A stretch of 64,000 nt of DNA from Calditrichaceae bacterium (GTDB lineage: Bacteria > Calditrichota > Calditrichia > RBG-13-44-9 > J075). A model generated the notes under the pieces. It was not told the origin of the DNA, ran no database searches, and saw only the letters and a list, made by a program, of their open reading frames with translations. The DNA lies in assembly GCA_013360445.1 (NCBI GenBank), contig JABWBP010000028.1, forward strand, positions 1-64,000, in the 5' to 3' direction. The position numbers and the translations under genes are program-made. This document shows positions 8,670 through 15,922 of this stretch, piece by piece; within the stretch, counting starts at the first letter, position 1; each line of letters begins with the position of its first letter.

Positions 8670-9242
8670 ATGATCAAAAAAGTGTTCCTGGAAAAAAGAA
8701 AAGTTATTAGCACCTTTTTGATTGTGTTGCTGGTTTTTTTGCTGGATCAGGCCACCAAGTTTCTGGCAATTATCTATCTACAGCCCCACGGTTCTATTGC
8801 GTTATTAGGTGATTTTTTACGCCTTACCTATGTGGAAAACCCCGGGATGGCTTTCGGGATCGAAATCGACAATAAAATTTTATTCAATATCTTATCCATC
8901 TTTGCCGTTCTGGTCATTTTTTATTATCTCTTCAAGCTCCGCTCGCACGTTTTTATGCGGATTTCCTTTGCAGTGATCCTGGGCGGGGCGTTCGGCAACC
9001 TGTTCGACCGCTTTTTGCGGGGCCGGGTGGTCGATTTTCTCGACATTGAGTTCTTTGATATCCACCTTACCGGCGGAAGCTTTCTGCTCTGGAGTTTGCC
9101 GCAATACTCCATGTATCGCTGGCCGGTGTTCAATGTCGCCGATATGGCGGTTTCCCTGGGAATGCTGATTATCATCTTCAGCGCCTTTTTCGATTATCCC
9201 CCCGTAACATCCATCAACAACCCCGCTCAAGAAGAAGCATGA
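8670..9242 (+). CDS. lspA: lipoprotein signal peptidase
   Basis: Signal peptidase II is an inner-membrane aspartyl protease that removes the signal peptide from diacylglyceryl-modified prolipoproteins. Four hydrophobic segments are visible. The catalytic aspartates are D122 (RVVDF) and D158 (FNVADMAVS), with the YVENPGMAFG and GAFGNLFDR motifs between them. The extracytoplasmic loop between the two active-site helices (residues about 124-150) is longer than in E. coli. It is co-directional with the DksA-like pair and probably in one operon with the pseudouridine synthase. Confidence 0.96.
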   Translation: MIKKVFLEKRKVISTFLIVLLVFLLDQATKFLAIIYLQPHGSIALLGDFLRLTYVENPGMAFGIEIDNKILFNILSIFAVLVIFYYLFKLRSHVFMRISFAVILGGAFGNLFDRFLRGRVVDFLDIEFFDIHLTGGSFLLWSLPQYSMYRWPVFNVADMAVSLGMLIIIFSAFFDYPPVTSINNPAQEEA

Positions 9243-9298
9243 TGCCAATTGTGAATGTTGAGCTTCGCGTTGGGAGTTAAATGCTAAAGGAGTGGAGA

Positions 9299-10282
9299 AT
9301 GCCGGGGGGGAAGAAATACAGCTTCGTGCTCGAACCGCGGCCTCAACCGGTGCGGATCGATGTTTTCCTTTCTCAACAGATTCCGGATTATTCCCGTTCA
9401 TTTTTCCAGAAACTGATCCAGCAGGGATTGGTCACTGTAAATGGTCGCGCCGTTAAAGTTTCCCACAAGCTAACCGGGGAAGACCTGGTGGAAGTGAATT
9501 TGCCGCCTCCCCGGGAAACCGGCATCGAAGCAGAAAATCTCCCCCTGGAAATCCTCTATGAAGATGCCAATCTCCTGGTGATCAATAAGCCCGCGGGGAT
9601 GGCGGTGCACCCCGGGGCGGGAGTGCAGCGGGGCACCCTGGTCAACGCGCTGATGTACCATTGTAAAGACCTTTCCGGGGTAGGGGGGCGGCTGCGGCCG
9701 GGGATCGTTCACCGCCTGGATAAAAACACCTCCGGCTTGCTGGTGGTGGCAAAAAACGACGCCGCGCACATCGACTTACAGCGCCAGTTTGCGGAAAAAA
9801 CCGCCCGGCGGGAATATTTGGCGCTGGTATGGGGGCGTTTGCCGGAGCGGGAGGGCCGCATCGAAACCTTCGTCAACCGCAGCAAGTCCGACCGGAAAAA
9901 ATTTGCCGTGGCGGAACAGGGCAAACCGGCTGTTACCTTGTTCGAGGTAGAGGAGTATTTTTCGTTTCTGACCCTGGTGCGGGTGCGCTTGAAGACCGGC
10001 CGCACCCATCAGATTCGTATCCATTTTCAATATTTGCACCACCCGGTCTTTGGCGATCTGGAATACGCCGGGCGTAACAAGCAACTAAATCGTCTTTCTG
10101 CTTTATCTCAAAAAAAAATTGCCGTATATTTATTGCGCCTGATGAACCGGCAGGCGCTTCACGCCTGCCGATTATGCTTTATTGACCCGGTTTCTAATCA
10201 ACAGCTGGAATTCACGGCGCCGTTACCGGATGATTTTAAAGAACTGCTAATCCAACTCAAAAAATACGAGAGGGAATTATGA
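9299..10282 (+). CDS. rluD: RluD-type 23S rRNA pseudouridine synthase
   Basis: Isomerises uridines in large-subunit rRNA. An S4 RNA-binding domain occupies the first 80 residues (VFLSQQIPDYSR, GLVTVNGR). The RluA/RluD catalytic motif GIVHRLDKNTSGLLVVAK supplies the nucleophilic aspartate. The downstream TGRTHQIRIHF motif is also present. The ATG at 9299 is preferred over 9281 because AAAGGAG lies six bases upstream. A short insertion (around residues 260-285, SALSQKKIAVYLLRLMNRQ) precedes the QALHA motif. It ends overlapping the DUF1573 gene by 4 bp. Confidence 0.93.
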   Translation: MPGGKKYSFVLEPRPQPVRIDVFLSQQIPDYSRSFFQKLIQQGLVTVNGRAVKVSHKLTGEDLVEVNLPPPRETGIEAENLPLEILYEDANLLVINKPAGMAVHPGAGVQRGTLVNALMYHCKDLSGVGGRLRPGIVHRLDKNTSGLLVVAKNDAAHIDLQRQFAEKTARREYLALVWGRLPEREGRIETFVNRSKSDRKKFAVAEQGKPAVTLFEVEEYFSFLTLVRVRLKTGRTHQIRIHFQYLHHPVFGDLEYAGRNKQLNRLSALSQKKIAVYLLRLMNRQALHACRLCFIDPVSNQQLEFTAPLPDDFKELLIQLKKYEREL

Positions 10283-10998
10283 AGACGTTCATCGGTTTGA
10301 TCTGGCTGGCAGCCAGCGCGTTCATTCTAATAGCGCAGTCGGAAAACGCAAACACTCCCATTGAATTTTTGCACCCCAAAGTCATCGATCTGGGGAAAAT
10401 TTCCCAGGGCCAGGTAGCAGAGGGGAAGATAGAATTTGTCAATAAAGGCTCCGCCCCCGTGGAAATCGAAGCGATTCGCCCAAGCTGCGGCTGCACTGCG
10501 GTCACCCCCAGCAAAATGGTGTACGCCCCCGGGGAAACCGCGGTAATACCATTTTCCTTGAAAACCGCCGGTTTTAACGGGGTGGTTCGCAAAACCATCA
10601 AGGTAACATTTAAGAATATCGAACCCAATTCGTTTACCTTTACGGCGCAGGCTAACGTGATAACGGAGCTGAACATTACCCCCAATTTTGTAAATTTTTA
10701 CCAGGTTGCCTTGCAGCCGGATACCACCGTTACCGAATATTTTGAGATCGAAAATACCACCGAACAGGCGGTCGAAATCACCAAAATCAGCACCGATAGT
10801 AAATTTATCAAAATTTCTCCGGAAACCGTGACCATCCCGCCGGGCAAGTCCCACCTGGTGCGGGTTGACCTGGTTCCCTCCGAACCCGGGCGCCACAACA
10901 CCCAGGTGAATATCGATTCCAACCTCCAAACCGAAGGCCATAAAAGCCTGCCGGTATTCATCTACATCATGCCCGAAAAGCAGGGAAAGGGCAGCTAA
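10279..10998 (+). CDS. DUF1573 secreted protein
   Basis: The 239-residue protein has a signal peptide (IGLIWLAASAFILIAQS) and two immunoglobulin-like repeats. The first contains the DUF1573 hallmark: PKVIDLGKISQGQ, FVNKGSAPVEI, then SCGCTAV. Family members are abundant in Bacteroidota and relatives and are presumed periplasmic, without a defined function. It overlaps the pseudouridine synthase stop and is followed 11 bp later by a membrane-anchored rhodanese gene, suggesting a joint envelope function. Confidence 0.9.
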   Translation: MKTFIGLIWLAASAFILIAQSENANTPIEFLHPKVIDLGKISQGQVAEGKIEFVNKGSAPVEIEAIRPSCGCTAVTPSKMVYAPGETAVIPFSLKTAGFNGVVRKTIKVTFKNIEPNSFTFTAQANVITELNITPNFVNFYQVALQPDTTVTEYFEIENTTEQAVEITKISTDSKFIKISPETVTIPPGKSHLVRVDLVPSEPGRHNTQVNIDSNLQTEGHKSLPVFIYIMPEKQGKGS

Positions 10999-11009
10999 GC
11001 GCCATTCGA

Positions 11010-11480
11010 ATGGGTATGTTTCTCACTTTTCGGCGGATCGCGTTTTTGTTAGGTTTATCGCTGGCCCTGGGGGTGGCGGTAAACCAGTTTCATCCCAACG
11101 GGATCCGCTGGCCGCTGTTGCAACCGCGCTGGAATAGCGCCGATGCAAAGGCTGCCGTTCGATTCATCTCCGCGGACTCCGCTTTTGTCCTCCATCTCCA
11201 GGGAAATATCAATTTTATTGATGTGCGCCCGGAAGAGGAATACCAGATCGACCGCATTCCCGGCGCTGTTTCCCTGCCGTTGATCAAATTTTATCAATCA
11301 CCGCAAATGCTCGAACAACTCGATCCCGGCAAACCCGCGATTCTTTACTGTTTTGAGCCGGGGTGCAAAGAGGTAAATACCCTGGCAAAGGAATTAGCAC
11401 ACCGGCAGTTCCGTGAGGTGCTGATCCTTTACGGCGGGTTTTCGGAATGGCTGGAGAAGGGCTACCCGGTGGAGGAGTAG
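11010..11480 (+). CDS. membrane-anchored rhodanese-like protein
   Basis: A single N-terminal hydrophobic anchor (residues about 7-25) is followed by one rhodanese domain. Visible motifs are FIDVRPEEEYQIDRIPGA (CH2A region), the active-site segment ILYCFEPGC with the nucleophilic Cys near residue 112, and the C-terminal LYGGFSEWLEKGYPV. Rhodaneses carry sulfane sulfur on the active Cys. An exported single-domain form probably acts on sulfur or thiol transfer in the periplasm. The downstream DoxX/MauE gene supports a redox or sulfur role. The TAG stop is only 7 bp before a GATTGAA tandem array. Confidence 0.88.
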   Translation: MGMFLTFRRIAFLLGLSLALGVAVNQFHPNGIRWPLLQPRWNSADAKAAVRFISADSAFVLHLQGNINFIDVRPEEEYQIDRIPGAVSLPLIKFYQSPQMLEQLDPGKPAILYCFEPGCKEVNTLAKELAHRQFREVLILYGGFSEWLEKGYPVEE

Positions 11481-11487
11481 GGGAGGG

Positions 11488-11536
11488 GATTGAAGATTGA
11501 AGATTGAAGATTGAAGATTGAAGATTTAAGATTGAA
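11488..11536. repeat. (GATTGAA) heptamer tandem array
   Basis: Seven consecutive 7-bp units: five exact GATTGAA copies (11488-11522), one GATTTAA and one further GATTGAA. It fills the gap between the rhodanese and DoxX genes; the DoxX ATG follows 7 bp later. Confidence 0.85.
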
Positions 11537-11543
11537 AATCGAG

Positions 11544-11984
11544 ATGAATAAAGCGGTTCAAAAATGGGCGGGGATTTCCCTGCGGCTGGTGTTCGGCGGC
11601 ATTCTGATCGCTGCTTCCATTGATAAAATTCTCCATCCCGTGCAGTTTTCCCAGGCCGTGGAAAATTACCAGCTTGCGGGAGAAACCCTCTCCCGCTGGG
11701 CGGCGGTCTGGCTGCCTTACCTGGAAATTATCACCGGCATATTATTGATCCTGGGAATCTGGGTGAAAGCCGCCGCCATTCTCAACCTCGGAATGATGTT
11801 CATTTTTTTTGTCGCCGTGTTCCAGGCGTATGTGCGCGGGCTGGATATTCATTGCGGCTGTTTCACCGTGGAGGGAGATGAGACGGTCGATTTATGGAAG
11901 ATTCTTTACAACCTGCTTTTGGCGATCGGGAGCGGTCTTTTGCTCATGGTGTACCGGCGCAGCGGCAGGGCGATTGAGAGTTAA
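11544..11984 (+). CDS. DoxX/MauE-like membrane protein
   Basis: Four transmembrane segments are visible in 146 residues. The start of the family is recognisable (LRLVFGGILIAASIDKILHP, FSQAVENYQL), and the DIHCGCFT cysteine motif is typical of the MauE-like branch. MauE-type proteins are linked to thiol or disulfide maturation; pairing with a rhodanese and DUF1573 is compatible with that. The ATG at 11544 is chosen because upstream in-frame codons are translations of the GATTGAA repeat (MKIEDLRLKIE) and probably not part of the ancestral protein. Confidence 0.85.
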   Translation: MNKAVQKWAGISLRLVFGGILIAASIDKILHPVQFSQAVENYQLAGETLSRWAAVWLPYLEIITGILLILGIWVKAAAILNLGMMFIFFVAVFQAYVRGLDIHCGCFTVEGDETVDLWKILYNLLLAIGSGLLLMVYRRSGRAIES

Positions 11985-12376
11985 TTCCGATAGGCCGGTT
12001 CCGCTAACCCCCAAATTTATAAAAAACAACCTCATCTTTATCCTTCTAAACATCAAGCCGCGGGGCAGTATAACCCGTCAGCTGCGCTTTAAAGTTCTGT
12101 TGTCGGACTTGTGACATCAGTCAACTGCCTGCCCGCCGGTTCTCCATAATTTTCTCTCCAATTAGTTTGGTCTGATAGTTCATGCTGACTACAGGAAACA
12201 CGACCAGATTTTCACCGCCCGGATCAAAGGAGTTATCACTCTCGGTTTGCCCTCGGTTATGAATTGGAGAAATTTCTCCGTCCTGATCAGGTAATTCATC
12301 TCGGTTTCATTGCGAAAATTTGTTTGATTCAAAAAAGAGCGTAAATTATACCTAAATATCGCGGAAGGAATTAAGA
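11985..12376. other. 392-bp spacer before the response-regulator gene
   Basis: No coding region was found. It contains a 14-bp palindrome GGAGAAATTTCTCC around 12268-12281, a GACATCAGTCAACTG stretch resembling the terminal sequence of the CACAGAG elements, and a promoter-like site at its end. Confidence 0.6.
12324..12352 (+). promoter_or_regulatory. candidate sigma70-type promoter for the response regulator
   Basis: TTGATT (12324-12329) and TATACC (12347-12352) are separated by exactly 17 bp. They lie 24 bp upstream of the ATG at 12377, with a GGAAGGAA ribosome site between. Confidence 0.5.
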
Positions 12377-12820
12377 ATGGATATGGAGGTCAAAAACACC
12401 GGGGTAGCACTAATGAGCCGCAACAGAAAAGCCTACGATATCCTGATTGTGGAGGACAACGTTGAGCAGGCCAGTTTAACCAAGATGCTGATGGAAGAAT
12501 ATGGTTTTACCGCTCACTACGTAACCGACAGCATCGAAGCGCTTAAAACCATCCAATCCGACCAGCCGGAAGTGGTAATCCTGGATTTGATGATGCCGGA
12601 ATTGGACGGGCTGCGCCTGTGCAAGAAGATCAAAAGTTCTCCCATGTTGGGCAACACCAAAATCATCATTTATTCCGGGAAGATGTACGATTCGGACCGT
12701 CGGAAGGCGCTGGAATTAGGAGCGGACGCATTTTTCATCAAACCGGCGCGGGCGAATATGCTCATCACCAAAATCAGAGAGCTCCTCCATCCCATTCAGA
12801 ATGGAACCTATCAAAATTAA
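12377..12820 (+). CDS. response regulator receiver-domain protein
   Basis: A stand-alone CheY-like receiver of 147 residues. Acidic pocket residues are in LIVEDN, the phospho-acceptor Asp is in VVILDLMMPELDG, and the conserved Thr/Ser (IIYSGK) and Lys (FFIKPA) are present. There is no output domain, so it must act through a partner. Its last 20 bp overlap the start of an MBL-fold hydrolase gene. This suggests that phosphorylation controls the hydrolase, since receiver-hydrolase fusions of this MBL group are known. No histidine kinase is nearby. Confidence 0.93.
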   Translation: MDMEVKNTGVALMSRNRKAYDILIVEDNVEQASLTKMLMEEYGFTAHYVTDSIEALKTIQSDQPEVVILDLMMPELDGLRLCKKIKSSPMLGNTKIIIYSGKMYDSDRRKALELGADAFFIKPARANMLITKIRELLHPIQNGTYQN

Positions 12821-13706
12821 ATTTTGGGGGGTGCGCGGATCCATCCCCACCCCCGGGCCCCGTACCATCCGGTATGGGGGAAATACCTCCTGCGTGGAAA
12901 TCCAATTCCCCGGCAAACCCCGTTTTATTATTGACGCCGGTTCCGGTATTCGGGAATTAGGCAAAGAACTCCTGCAATCCAAAATTCCGGTTAAAGCTTA
13001 TATTTTCCTGACCCATTTCCACTGGGACCACATCCAGGGATTGCCGTTCTTCAAACCCGCGTTTAAACCGGGCAATCACTTCATTCTTTACGGCTGCGAC
13101 GAGCCGGACGTGGACCTGACCCAGATCATTTCCATGCAAATGAATCCGATTTACTTCCCGGTAGCGGTGGAGGATATGGGCGCAAAAGTGGAATTTCGCA
13201 CCGCCAAGGAGGGCGCCTTCGAGGTTGAAGGCGTTACCATCCGCACCCAGTTCATGAATCATCCCGGTTATACTTTCGGATACCGTTTTACCTACCAGGG
13301 AAAATCCATCATTTATATCAGCGACAACGAGCCTTATCGACGCCCGAATGATAACGGCGAACCTGCCGCCGGCATCTCCCTGGAAGACCGCTTTGAAAAT
13401 TTTTATGATAATAAAGAAGATCAGTTTATCAATTTTATCTCCGGGGCGGATTTGCTGATCCACGACACTCAGTATTTCCCGCATGAGTACGAGGAGCGCA
13501 TTACCTGGGGGCATTCTCCATATACTTACACCGTTGACATTGCCGTGAAAGCGCGGGTCAAGCAATTAGTGCTTTTTCACCATGACCCGGACCACGATGA
13601 TGATACGGTTGATAAAATGGCCGAGCTAAGCCGCGCCCGCCTCAATAACCACAACTATCCCATTCCCTGCATTGCCGCCAAAGAGGGCGACGTAATCGTT
13701 CTGTAA
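12801..13706 (+). CDS. MBL-fold metallo-hydrolase (phosphodiesterase-like)
   Basis: The 301-residue protein opens with KFWGVRGSIPTPGP and RYGGNTSC, as in the PqsE/cyclic-nucleotide-phosphodiesterase-like branch of the metallo-beta-lactamase superfamily. The zinc ligands are H72, H74, D76 and H77 (THFHWDH), with a later His in MNHPG, Asp in ISDNE and His in LFHHDPDHDD. The substrate is unknown; cyclic nucleotides or other phosphodiesters are plausible. It overlaps the receiver gene by 20 bp, implying translational coupling and equal production of the two proteins. Confidence 0.88.
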   Translation: MEPIKIKFWGVRGSIPTPGPRTIRYGGNTSCVEIQFPGKPRFIIDAGSGIRELGKELLQSKIPVKAYIFLTHFHWDHIQGLPFFKPAFKPGNHFILYGCDEPDVDLTQIISMQMNPIYFPVAVEDMGAKVEFRTAKEGAFEVEGVTIRTQFMNHPGYTFGYRFTYQGKSIIYISDNEPYRRPNDNGEPAAGISLEDRFENFYDNKEDQFINFISGADLLIHDTQYFPHEYEERITWGHSPYTYTVDIAVKARVKQLVLFHHDPDHDDDTVDKMAELSRARLNNHNYPIPCIAAKEGDVIVL

Positions 13707-13713
13707 AGGCTGG

Positions 13714-14880
13714 TTACTTCGCTTCTAACGCCTGCGCGAAATCCGCAATCAATTCTTCCGTCGCTTCCAGACCCACGGACATACGGATCAATCCATCGCC
13801 GATTCCCCGCGCCTGCCGGTCTTCCGGGGAAAGCCCGGCATGGGAGGTGATGGCCGGGCGGGTGAGCAGCGTTTCCACCCCGCCCAGGCTGGGGGCAATA
13901 ATCGGGATGCGGACCTGTTCCATAAAGCGCTCCGCCGCCGCCTTTCCCCCTTTCAGCTCGAAGCTCATCATCCCGCTGAAGCCGTCGAACAGCTCCCGGG
14001 CGAGAGCGTGATAGGGGTTGTTTTCCAGTCCGGGATAATTCACCCCGGCGACCGCGGAATGTTGCTCCAAAAACCGGGCAATTTGCAGCGCGCTCTGGTT
14101 CTGGTAAGCGACCCGCAAGGCCAGGGTTTTAAGGCCGCGGTGGAGTAAATAACACGCCTGGGGATCCAGCGAGCCTCCGAAATGATTCAACCGGTGGGTA
14201 ATTTTTTCCACCAATTCCGCCCGCCCGATCACCGCCCCGGCCACGATGTCGGAATGGCCGTTGAGGTACTTGGTGCAACTGTGCAGGGAGAGGTCGAATC
14301 CCCGTTCCGCGGGACGAAAATTCACCGGGCTGGCAAAGGTATTGTCGATCATGGAAATCAAGTGGTGCTTGCGGGCAAACGTTGTTACCGCCTTCAGGTC
14401 AGCGACCTGGAGCAGGGGGTTGGTCATGGCTTCCACGTAGATCGCCCGGGTGTTGTGGCGCAGTTTAGTTACCCAGGAGTCCGGCTGGTTGCCGTCGATA
14501 AAATCATAGGCGATCCCGAAATGGCGAAAATCTTCCGTCACCAGGCTGTGGGTTCCCCCATAAAGGGTATTTTGCACCAACAGGTGATCTCCCTGGGAGA
14601 GCACTGTAAAGAGCGCGGTTGAGATCGCCGCCATGCCGCTGGCGGTTACCAGCGCGGCTTCCGCGTTTTCCAGGGCGGCCAGTTTGCGGTGCAGCACCAG
14701 GTGGTTGGGAGTGTTGTTCAGGCGCAGGTAGCGGATGTCGTCATAGCTTTCTTCGCCGGTATATTCATAATTTGCCGAATGAAAAAGCGGCATGGTCACC
14801 GCGCCAAGCACCCGCGGGCGCATCTCCCCGGCGTGGATGAGCTTGGTGGCCATTTTTTTATAGGAATTGGCGTTTTCCAT
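13714..14880 (-). CDS. trans-sulfuration family PLP enzyme (cystathionine/methionine gamma-lyase-like)
   Basis: The 388-residue protein is a Cys/Met-metabolism PLP enzyme. The PLP lysine is K204 in SLHSCTKYLNGHSD. Other conserved blocks are VTASGMAAIS, LYGGTHSL, EAMTNPLLQVAD and IDNTFASP near residues 78-188. The phosphate-binding loop reads YLRLNNTPNH instead of the usual YSRxxNPT. The exact reaction (methionine gamma-lyase, cystathionine gamma-lyase or O-acetylhomoserine sulfhydrylase) cannot be fixed by eye. GGAGG lies seven bases before the ATG. It is the last gene of a minus-strand run behind a TonB receptor and a lipoprotein. Confidence 0.88.
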   Translation of the reverse strand: MENANSYKKMATKLIHAGEMRPRVLGAVTMPLFHSANYEYTGEESYDDIRYLRLNNTPNHLVLHRKLAALENAEAALVTASGMAAISTALFTVLSQGDHLLVQNTLYGGTHSLVTEDFRHFGIAYDFIDGNQPDSWVTKLRHNTRAIYVEAMTNPLLQVADLKAVTTFARKHHLISMIDNTFASPVNFRPAERGFDLSLHSCTKYLNGHSDIVAGAVIGRAELVEKITHRLNHFGGSLDPQACYLLHRGLKTLALRVAYQNQSALQIARFLEQHSAVAGVNYPGLENNPYHALARELFDGFSGMMSFELKGGKAAAERFMEQVRIPIIAPSLGGVETLLTRPAITSHAGLSPEDRQARGIGDGLIRMSVGLEATEELIADFAQALEAK

Positions 14881-14928
14881 GAGGTTTCCTCCGGTTTATC
14901 GGTTGAGAGTTGTGGATATTTCTTCGTT

Positions 14929-14945
14929 CATCAATTTTCAATCAG
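14929..14945. repeat. ATTGAAAATTGATG word over a stop codon
   Basis: On the minus strand CTGATTGAAAATTGATG contains the TGA stop (14938-14940) of the lipoprotein gene. It is the same word family as 127-156 and 11488-11536. Confidence 0.5.
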
Positions 14946-15792
14946 CAGTTACTGTCAAACGCCCCCCTTCCCGCTGAAAGGGGATATTCACGTAATTCAA
15001 ATCAAATTTTTCGTAAGCCGCGCCTAAACTGTGGATCAACCCCCGGGGGATATGATCCTGTTTAACCCATATGTATGGTATCACCAGGTAATCTCCCGGG
15101 GTTAAGAAGTAAGGATCTAAAAGATATGAAGTGGTGAAAACGTAAGTCCCGCTAAAAAAAGTGGTATCGATTTGCAGAAATCCGGAATACAGGGAGCTTA
15201 CCCACGCCTGCGCGGTATTGATCTTTTGAATTGCCGCGAGGGTAAGGAAGTTGGAACCCGCCCCATACGCCAGCAATTCCACCTGCGGAGCGAGAACTTG
15301 CAAGGTTACAATGGTCTCGAGCGTGCTATCGTAGCTTACAGGGATGGCGGAAGGGCGGAGCGCGGTGCTCAGGTTCAATAATTTGGGGAGCGTTCGCGGG
15401 CGAAGCAGCTCGCCTTTCTCATTCAGCTCCCCCTGGGAGTATAAAAATTCCCCGCTGCGGAGCACCAGGCGGGTGGAGTCCAGTTGAAAGTTGGCCATAT
15501 AAAAATACAGGTTCGCCGAACCGGTAAACCCGCCTCCCGGCTGGCTGGAAGGAGAGGGCAGGCGCAATTGAAAATCGCCATTCGGGCCGGTAAATACCCC
15601 GAGGCTCAAACCTTCTAACCAGACGTAAACCCCCTCGGAGCTGCTGCTGTTGAGCAAAATTACCCGGCCGCTTACGGATGTTTTGGCGGAGATCTCCGAA
15701 CCGCTGTCGAAGGGATTTTCGGTACAGCCTGCCGTCAGCAGCAGCGCAACCATTGCGCAGCAGCGCCCCCATTTGTGATGAAATCCATTCAT
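14938..15792 (-). CDS. lipoprotein with a carboxypeptidase-regulatory-like domain, partner of the TonB receptor
   Basis: The start is placed at the ATG at 15792 (MNGFHHKWGRCCAMV), which gives a textbook lipoprotein signal with lipobox LLTAGC. A beta-sandwich of the CarboxypepD_reg type follows (SGRVILLNSSSSEGVYVWLEG, then GPNGDFQLRLP, residues about 40-90). The rest (to 284) is unassigned and rich in Thr, Ser and Tyr. The gene lies 130 bp downstream of the TonB receptor on the same strand. This resembles outer-membrane receptor/surface lipoprotein pairs, so a ligand-capture role is plausible. I could not assign it to a named family. Confidence 0.75.
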   Translation of the reverse strand: MNGFHHKWGRCCAMVALLLTAGCTENPFDSGSEISAKTSVSGRVILLNSSSSEGVYVWLEGLSLGVFTGPNGDFQLRLPSPSSQPGGGFTGSANLYFYMANFQLDSTRLVLRSGEFLYSQGELNEKGELLRPRTLPKLLNLSTALRPSAIPVSYDSTLETIVTLQVLAPQVELLAYGAGSNFLTLAAIQKINTAQAWVSSLYSGFLQIDTTFFSGTYVFTTSYLLDPYFLTPGDYLVIPYIWVKQDHIPRGLIHSLGAAYEKFDLNYVNIPFQREGGRLTVTAD

Positions 15793-15868
15793 AAAAAATA
15801 CCCAATAGTGAATTTTAGTCTCGCTGCCCTTAACTAAACGACATTGATTGCCGGCTGCTTTTTCCCCT

Positions 15869-15886
15869 GCAAAACTGAAGTTTTGC
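15869..15886. repeat. GCAAAAC-TGAA-GTTTTGC palindrome, copy 1
   Basis: An 18-bp hairpin identical in sequence to 32355-32372. Here it sits between the TonB receptor and the lipoprotein gene and may be an mRNA hairpin between the two cistrons. Confidence 0.8.
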
Positions 15887-15922
15887 ACTCCTGCTGCCTG
15901 CCGTCCCTTATCCGGAAAACCC

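Noticed and set aside
12108-12130. A third CACAGAG element end (GTGACATCAGTCAACTG)
   Set aside because: Only one end with mismatches; no partner end within 300 bp.
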